Shown: positions 13,306 to 17,213 of the stretch, piece by piece
Layout: the number at the start of each line of letters is the position of its first letter
Position numbering within the stretch: position 1 is the first letter of the stretch
Source of the DNA: CAZQYC01 sp043746555
GTDB taxonomy: Bacteria > Pseudomonadota > Gammaproteobacteria > Steroidobacterales > Steroidobacteraceae
DNA: 17,213 nucleotides
Reading direction: 5' to 3'
Assembly: GCA_043746555.1 (NCBI GenBank)
Contig: JAYTQU010000062.1
Coordinates: 1-17,213 of the forward strand
Made by a program: the position numbers and the translations under genes
The notes under the pieces: model-generated
Database searches by the model: none
What the model saw: only the letters and a program-made list of their open reading frames with translations
Told to the model about the DNA's origin: nothing

Positions 13306-13737
13306 CTAAATGGTCGCGATCACGATAGTTCCAGTAACGATGAGCAATCCGCCCACGATTAACTTCGCACTCACCGGCTCGCGCAGCAGCAGAAGTCCAA
13401 GCGCAATCGCAATCACGACACTCAGTTTGTCGATGGGCGCGACCTTGGACGCGGGCGCGAGTTGCAAAGCTCGGTAATAGCAGAGCCAAGAAGCGCCGGT
13501 CGCCAAACCGGACAGCACGAGAAACGTCCAGGTTTTCGCGGACACAGCGGCAACTCCGATCCATTCGTTGCGCACTCCGACCAATGTTCCGGCAAACACG
13601 AGGATGACGGCCGTGCGAATCAACGTGGCGAGATTCGAATTAACACCTGCGACGCCGATCTTGCCGAGAATGGCAGTGAACCCGGCAAAAAAAGCCGAGC
13701 CCAAGGCAAACACTAACCATGCATTAGACCCTTTCAT
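13306..13737 (-). CDS. Single-domain EamA/DMT-family permease
   Basis: This 143-residue protein has five hydrophobic helices and corresponds to one EamA repeat. Typical drug/metabolite transporters have two repeats (about 300 residues); single-repeat members usually work as dimers. Motifs: AFFAGFTAILGKIGVAGVNS, TGASWLCYYRALQLAPASKV, and the C-terminal EPVSAKLIVGGLLIVTGTIV. ATG 13737 is preferred over an upstream in-frame ATG at 13812 because AGGTGG lies just before it and because the protein then begins at its first helix (MKGSNAWLVFALG). Its 3' end converges with the CrcB-like gene at 19 bp. The substrate is unknown. Confidence 0.82.
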   Translation of the reverse strand: MKGSNAWLVFALGSAFFAGFTAILGKIGVAGVNSNLATLIRTAVILVFAGTLVGVRNEWIGVAAVSAKTWTFLVLSGLATGASWLCYYRALQLAPASKVAPIDKLSVVIAIALGLLLLREPVSAKLIVGGLLIVTGTIVIATI

Positions 13738-13932
13738 CGCGATCCACCTCGAACTTAGCTGACGGGAGTGCCGGGTTGGATTGTAGCGTCGGTCAACGAA
13801 GGCCGCCGCCATGGCAACACGATGGCTAAGTCGCCGCTAAGTCTTCCTCCTTACTATGCGGCAATCGCGCTTGCGACGGACGTTACGTCGAATTGCCGCA
13901 CACTTACGATTGAACTAACCGGAGTTACGCTC
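13738..13932. promoter_or_regulatory. Divergent intergenic region with an 11-bp palindrome
   Basis: This 195-bp gap between the divergent EamA and PepSY genes must hold both promoters. GACGTTACGTC (13879-13889) is a perfect dyad about 44 bp upstream of the PepSY start. I see no convincing -35/-10 pair and no RNA gene. Confidence 0.35.
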
Positions 13933-14310
13933 ATGCAAATGAAACTACTTCTAGCCTCTACTGTCTTGCTAGCCGCCGCAACGAACCTGGCCCTCGCGCA
14001 ATCCGATCCGCCGAGCTATAAACGAGACGTTCCAGCCAAGCTTGCACACGATGCGAAGATTTCCGAAGACGCTGCGCGTGCCGCCGCTCTTAGCAAAGTG
14101 CCGCGTGGTCAAGTCGTAGCGCTAGAACTTGAACGCGAACGTAGCAAACTTCTCTATTCATTCGACCTCAAGGTTCCCGGTCGGTCGGGAATCGATGAAG
14201 TCCACGTAAACGCAATGGATGGCCTCGTGTTATCGGTCGAGCACGAATCCGTGAAGACTGAGCGCGCTGAAGCTGCGGCGGACAAGAAATCAGCGGCAAA
14301 GAAAAAGTAG
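13933..14310 (+). CDS. Secreted PepSY-domain protein
   Basis: This 125-residue exported protein has an N-terminal Sec signal (MQMKLLLASTVLLAAATNLA) with likely cleavage after ALA (residue 22). A PepSY domain follows (about 36-108): AKISEDAARAAALSKVPRG, ELERERSKLLYSFDLKVPG, DEVHVNAMDGLVLSVEHE. The tail is rich in Ala and Lys (ADKKSAAKKK). PepSY proteins in the periplasm often accompany two-component systems and efflux pumps and may act as ligand-binding or chaperone modules. The GGAG at 13921-13924 puts the start at ATG 13933; ATG 13939 is an alternative. It precedes the regulator gene by 84 bp. Confidence 0.85.
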   Translation: MQMKLLLASTVLLAAATNLALAQSDPPSYKRDVPAKLAHDAKISEDAARAAALSKVPRGQVVALELERERSKLLYSFDLKVPGRSGIDEVHVNAMDGLVLSVEHESVKTERAEAAADKKSAAKKK

Positions 14311-14332
14311 TTGTACTTGGCCGCCGTCATGG

Positions 14333-14363
14333 CCGATCACTGAGCCATAATGGCTGACATCGG
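14333..14363 (+). promoter_or_regulatory. Inverted repeat upstream of the regulator operon
   Basis: CCGAT (14333-14337) pairs with ATCGG (14359-14363), and AGCCAT (14343-14348) with ATGGCT (14350-14355), around a single A. No T-tract follows. It may be an operator or a weak attenuator between PepSY and the response regulator. A possible upstream ATG at 14350 lies in one arm. Confidence 0.4.
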
Positions 14364-14394
14364 TAACTGCGCGCCAACACTCAATCGAATTACG

Positions 14395-15060
14395 ATGCGT
14401 ATTCTCCTCATCGAAGACGACCGTATGATCGGGACAAGCCTCGTGCGTGGATTGCAAGATGCGGGTTACGCGGTGGATTGGCTACAAGACGGCGAGTCAG
14501 GCGCGCGGGCGCTGGCAGATAAAGAAGCAAGCTACTCGGTTGCGCTCATTGACTGGGGTTTGCCTAAGAAGAATGGTTTCGAAGTGCTGCAAGGATTGCG
14601 CGAGCGACAGAACTCTTTACCGGTGTTAATGCTTACCGCGCGGGATTCGATCGAGGATCGCGTGACCGGTCTCGACGGCGGCGCAGACGACTATCTGGTT
14701 AAACCGTTCGAATTGGCGGAATTGCTCGCGCGTGTTCGCAACCTGCTGCGCCGTCCGGCTAATCGACAGGACTCGCCGCTTACTAACGGCGTGGTTTCCC
14801 TCGATACCCATACGCGGCGCGCGCGGCGCGATGATCGCGAATACGATCTGACTGCGCGCGAGTTTGCGTTGCTGTTTGCTCTCTTTGAACGTCCCGGTGC
14901 CGTCTTGTCGCGCGGGCAATTGGAAGAGCGCCTGTACTCGTGGTCCGATTCCGTCGAGAGCAACGCGGTCGAATTTCTAATTCATGGCCTTCGAAAAAAA
15001 TTAGGCGTCGATGTCATTCAAAACGTTCGCGGCCTCGGGTGGTGCGTGGCGGGCCAATGA
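14395..15060 (+). CDS. OmpR-family response regulator
   Basis: This 221-residue regulator has a receiver domain (1-115) and an OmpR/PhoB winged-helix DNA-binding domain (about 125-218). Receiver landmarks: acidic pair Asp8-Asp9, phospho-acceptor Asp53 (LIDWGLPKKNGFEVL), Thr81 (LTARD), and Lys103 (YLVKPFEL). The effector domain shows YDLTAREFALLFAL and VEFLIHGLRKKLGVDVIQNV. It resembles QseB/PmrA/BasR proteins. ATG 14395 (MRILLIEDD) is preferred to ATG 14350, which lies in the hairpin arm. No clear Shine-Dalgarno is seen. The stop overlaps the kinase start as ATGA, so the pair is co-translated. Confidence 0.93.
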   Translation: MRILLIEDDRMIGTSLVRGLQDAGYAVDWLQDGESGARALADKEASYSVALIDWGLPKKNGFEVLQGLRERQNSLPVLMLTARDSIEDRVTGLDGGADDYLVKPFELAELLARVRNLLRRPANRQDSPLTNGVVSLDTHTRRARRDDREYDLTAREFALLFALFERPGAVLSRGQLEERLYSWSDSVESNAVEFLIHGLRKKLGVDVIQNVRGLGWCVAGQ

Positions 15061-16415
15061 GATCGCTCAAAAGAAGACTGCTCATCGCCTCATGCATCGC
15101 GCTCGTGATCGTCGGGGCAGTGTCGGCGACGCTCGCTTATCGCGGCTTCAATCAGGAAACATCGTCGATGCTCGACGATCAAATGCAGCAAGTCGCGCGT
15201 ATTGCAGCCATACAAGTTCCGCACGATTCCGATGCACAGCCGGAAATCGTTCCGCAGTCCGCCGTCGGCGAACTCGATGATGAAGTGCTCGTCTGGATTA
15301 ACGATGCGCAGGGGCGTGCATTGTTCGCATCGCAGCGCCGCGTGAGGCCGCCGCCGAGTGTGCGGCCGGGCTTTCAAGACATCGATATTGATGGCCGAAG
15401 TTATCGAGTACTCGCAGTGACCGCAAATGAACGCAGCATTATTGTTGCTCAGGAAAATGAGGCGCGGTGGGAAACGGCAAGTGCTGCCAGTCTGACCGCG
15501 CTGTTGCCCTTGATCGTTTTAATTCCTGTGTTGGCGCTGGTCATCGCACTTGTCATACGCGCGCAGTTTCGGCCGGTGCAAAGCGCAATTGATGAGATTG
15601 CCGCTCGGCCGCCGTTCGCACTGTCTCCTATCGTGACTAGCGATTTGCCAACGGAAATCCGACCGCTCGTCGATGCGATGAATCGACTGTTGACTCGCCT
15701 CGCAGACGCAGTGCGCCATGAACAGCGATTCCTGACCGATGCGGCGCACGCGTTACGAACGCCGCTGACGGCGCTGCAACTACAAGCGGATGTACTTGAC
15801 CATGCACGCAGTCCCGAGGACCGACAGGAGCGATTGTTAGAATTGCGCGCCGGCATACGGCGCGCGTCTCGTTTAGCGACGCAATTACTCGCACTGGCCC
15901 GCAACGATTTAGAGCCGGTAACCCATGACGCGGAGACTGATCTTGACGTTACGATTGCCAATGCCATCGCGCTCTATGCGCCAGTCGCTGCGGCTCGCGC
16001 CATAAAATTACACACGACATTTCATAGTGGTCTGCGAGTCCGCGCACCTGCGGGCAAACTGACAATCATAATCGGCAACTTGCTCGACAATGCGCTGCGT
16101 TACACTCCATCTGGCGGCTCGGTCCACGTAAATGCATCGCACATCGATGATCTGGCATTAATTGAAGTCATCGACGAAGGGCCGGGCCTGCCGGAAAACG
16201 AGCTTGAGAAGGTCTTCGAGCGTTTTCATCGTGCAGATGGAGATACCACCGAAGGCAGCGGTCTGGGTCTCGCCATCGTGCAAAGCCTATCGGAACAGCT
16301 CGGCGGGCAAGCATCGCTCGGCAATCGTCGCGATCGCATCGGTCTCGTTGCGCAGTTGCGCTTGCCAATGGCGAATGGAATGCGCCTCTTGGCCACGGAG
16401 CCAAACGCAATATGA
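15057..16415 (+). CDS. Sensor histidine kinase (QseC-like)
   Basis: This 452-residue inner-membrane kinase has TM1 at about 8-28, a periplasmic sensor segment (about 30-143), TM2 at about 145-168, a HAMP-like linker, and a HisKA domain with His231 (FLTDAAHALRTPLTAL). The ATPase domain follows: N-box NLLDNALRYTP (341-351), G1 DEGPGLPE, F-box FERF and G2 GSGLGLAIV. All catalytic elements are present. The periplasmic region has no recognisable sensor motif, so the signal is unknown. ATG 15057 overlaps the regulator's stop (ATGA). The stop overlaps the start of the TolC-like gene (ATGA again), so efflux and sensor are made from one mRNA. Confidence 0.92.
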   Translation: MRSLKRRLLIASCIALVIVGAVSATLAYRGFNQETSSMLDDQMQQVARIAAIQVPHDSDAQPEIVPQSAVGELDDEVLVWINDAQGRALFASQRRVRPPPSVRPGFQDIDIDGRSYRVLAVTANERSIIVAQENEARWETASAASLTALLPLIVLIPVLALVIALVIRAQFRPVQSAIDEIAARPPFALSPIVTSDLPTEIRPLVDAMNRLLTRLADAVRHEQRFLTDAAHALRTPLTALQLQADVLDHARSPEDRQERLLELRAGIRRASRLATQLLALARNDLEPVTHDAETDLDVTIANAIALYAPVAAARAIKLHTTFHSGLRVRAPAGKLTIIIGNLLDNALRYTPSGGSVHVNASHIDDLALIEVIDEGPGLPENELEKVFERFHRADGDTTEGSGLGLAIVQSLSEQLGGQASLGNRRDRIGLVAQLRLPMANGMRLLATEPNAI

Positions 16416-17213
16416 CGGCCACCGAATTTCGATTCGCGCGCTCGATCATGCGCGCGCTTGTCGCTGCATCGATGAGTAGCCAGCTCGCGAGTTGCGCGAT
16501 CTATCATGCTCAGCCGTTGGCGTCTTCGGACGTCGAGAGCGTGCTCGCGTCTCCGGAGCGCGCGATATTGGAACGCAAGGCGTCGGAGTTGTCGCATCCG
16601 ATCATTGCCCCAATGACGCTAGATTTCTCGCGTCCGCTGACTTCCGATGAAATCGCGGTCATCGCAGTGATCGCCAATCCTGATTTAAGAGCATTGCGCG
16701 CGCAGCAAGGCGTCGCCGATGCGCAGGTTTTCGCTGCAGGTCTACTGCCCGATCCGCAATTTTCGGTCGGCGTAGATCATGTGCTCGGGCCCGTCGATCC
16801 CACGTTGTCTACTGCATTCGTGGGTAGTTTATCGCTGGATTTGCTCGCGCCGCTCGCGACACGCCGCGTCGAAAAGACAATCGTGCGAGCCGCGGCGCGA
16901 AAAGTGCGACTCGATATTGCCTGGCAAGAATGGTTGACGGCGGGCCAAGCACAACTCTTGGCGCTGCGAGTCGGCTATCAATTTCAGTCGGCGCAACTTG
17001 CGCGCCGCGCGAGCGATGTATCTGAACGTTCTTTGCAACGTGCATTAGCGGCACTGGCGGCCGGCGACTTAAAGCAGGATGAGATCGAAGCGCGCCGGAT
17101 TGCGGCAGCCGAAAATTCCGCGCGCGCGCTCGCCGCCGAACGCGACTATGAAAGTACGCGGCTCGATCTGAATCGCCTGCTGGGACTCAAACCTTTCGAG
17201 TCGCTGGACCTTG
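16412..17213 (+). CDS. TolC-family outer-membrane efflux lipoprotein, 5' part
   Basis: This frame is open from ATG 16412 to the window end (267 codons), so the 3' part is missing. A basic start and hydrophobic segment lead to a lipobox LASC (Cys28), giving an outer-membrane lipoprotein like CusC/CzcC. The mature part has the TolC periplasmic repeat pattern: TSDEIAVIAVIANPDLRALRAQQ, ADAQVFAAGLLPDPQFSVG, a long alpha-helical stretch, and LNRLLGL. By family this is the exit duct of a tripartite RND-type pump, here probably for metals or drugs. It overlaps the kinase stop by ATGA. The pump and adaptor genes would be expected downstream of the window. Confidence 0.88.
   Translation, partial: MTATEFRFARSIMRALVAASMSSQLASCAIYHAQPLASSDVESVLASPERAILERKASELSHPIIAPMTLDFSRPLTSDEIAVIAVIANPDLRALRAQQGVADAQVFAAGLLPDPQFSVGVDHVLGPVDPTLSTAFVGSLSLDLLAPLATRRVEKTIVRAAARKVRLDIAWQEWLTAGQAQLLALRVGYQFQSAQLARRASDVSERSLQRALAALAAGDLKQDEIEARRIAAAENSARALAAERDYESTRLDLNRLLGLKPFESLDL

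Noticed and set aside
1..17213. CRISPR array, tRNA or rRNA genes, prophage
   Set aside because: No spaced direct repeats, cloverleaf-like or rRNA sequence and no phage genes were seen on reading both strands; no computed scan was possible.

Overview
The window is a moderately GC-rich chromosomal segment of a proteobacterium. A CsrA-like gene, an OmpR/QseC-type two-component pair, an AfArsR-type ArsR and an ACR3 pump all fit. A gamma- or betaproteobacterium is my inference; there is no rRNA or other marker to place it further. Most genes lie on the + strand in tight operons with ATGA/GTGA overlaps.

Region 1 (1-5739) is the 3' part of a hydrogenase-4-like membrane operon: hyfC (cut by the window edge), hyfE, hyfF, hyfG, hyfI. 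The large subunit has lost all four cysteines that hold the NiFe site, so this is probably an energy-converting-hydrogenase-related (Ehr) complex, not a hydrogenase. Four small genes follow: a cysteine-rich GDCCVxC-type protein, a degenerate receiver-domain protein, an unrecognised 51-residue ORF, and a csrA-like gene interrupted by an in-frame TGA at the Arg31 position.

Region 2 (5806-7137, - strand) holds one ATP-grasp-like protein whose motifs occur in permuted order. It diverges from the arsenic operon across a 78-bp region rich in dyads.

Region 3 (7216-10006) is an arsenic island: arsR, a first LMW-phosphatase-type arsC, acr3, a second and different arsC, and a VOC/glyoxalase-like gene that is broken. 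The VOC gene has no start codon and an internal TGA, and it lies in the same frame as the second arsC. A decayed transposase fragment (about 10030-10192) follows.

Region 4 (10208-13286) is a fluoride-response operon. A sigma70-like promoter leads into a recognisable fluoride (crcB-motif) riboswitch and a hairpin over the ribosome-binding site of crcB/fluC. Then come DUF190, a CPA2-type cation:proton antiporter (one -1 frameshift), a universal stress protein (-1 frameshift at an in-phase A AAA AAA heptamer with a downstream stem), and a degenerate CrcB-like paralogue lacking the fluoride-pore residues.

Region 5 (13306-17213) has a single-domain EamA permease on the - strand. A secreted PepSY protein and an operon of response regulator, sensor kinase and TolC-family outer-membrane lipoprotein (cut by the window end) diverge from it. 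This looks like a sensor-controlled efflux system.

Overall this is a stress-resistance neighbourhood (arsenic, fluoride, probably metal or drug efflux) beside a membrane bioenergetic complex. Four genes between 5.5 and 12.9 kb are disrupted (csrA, VOC, antiporter, uspA). That is either real decay or recoding, or sequence error, and reads would decide.
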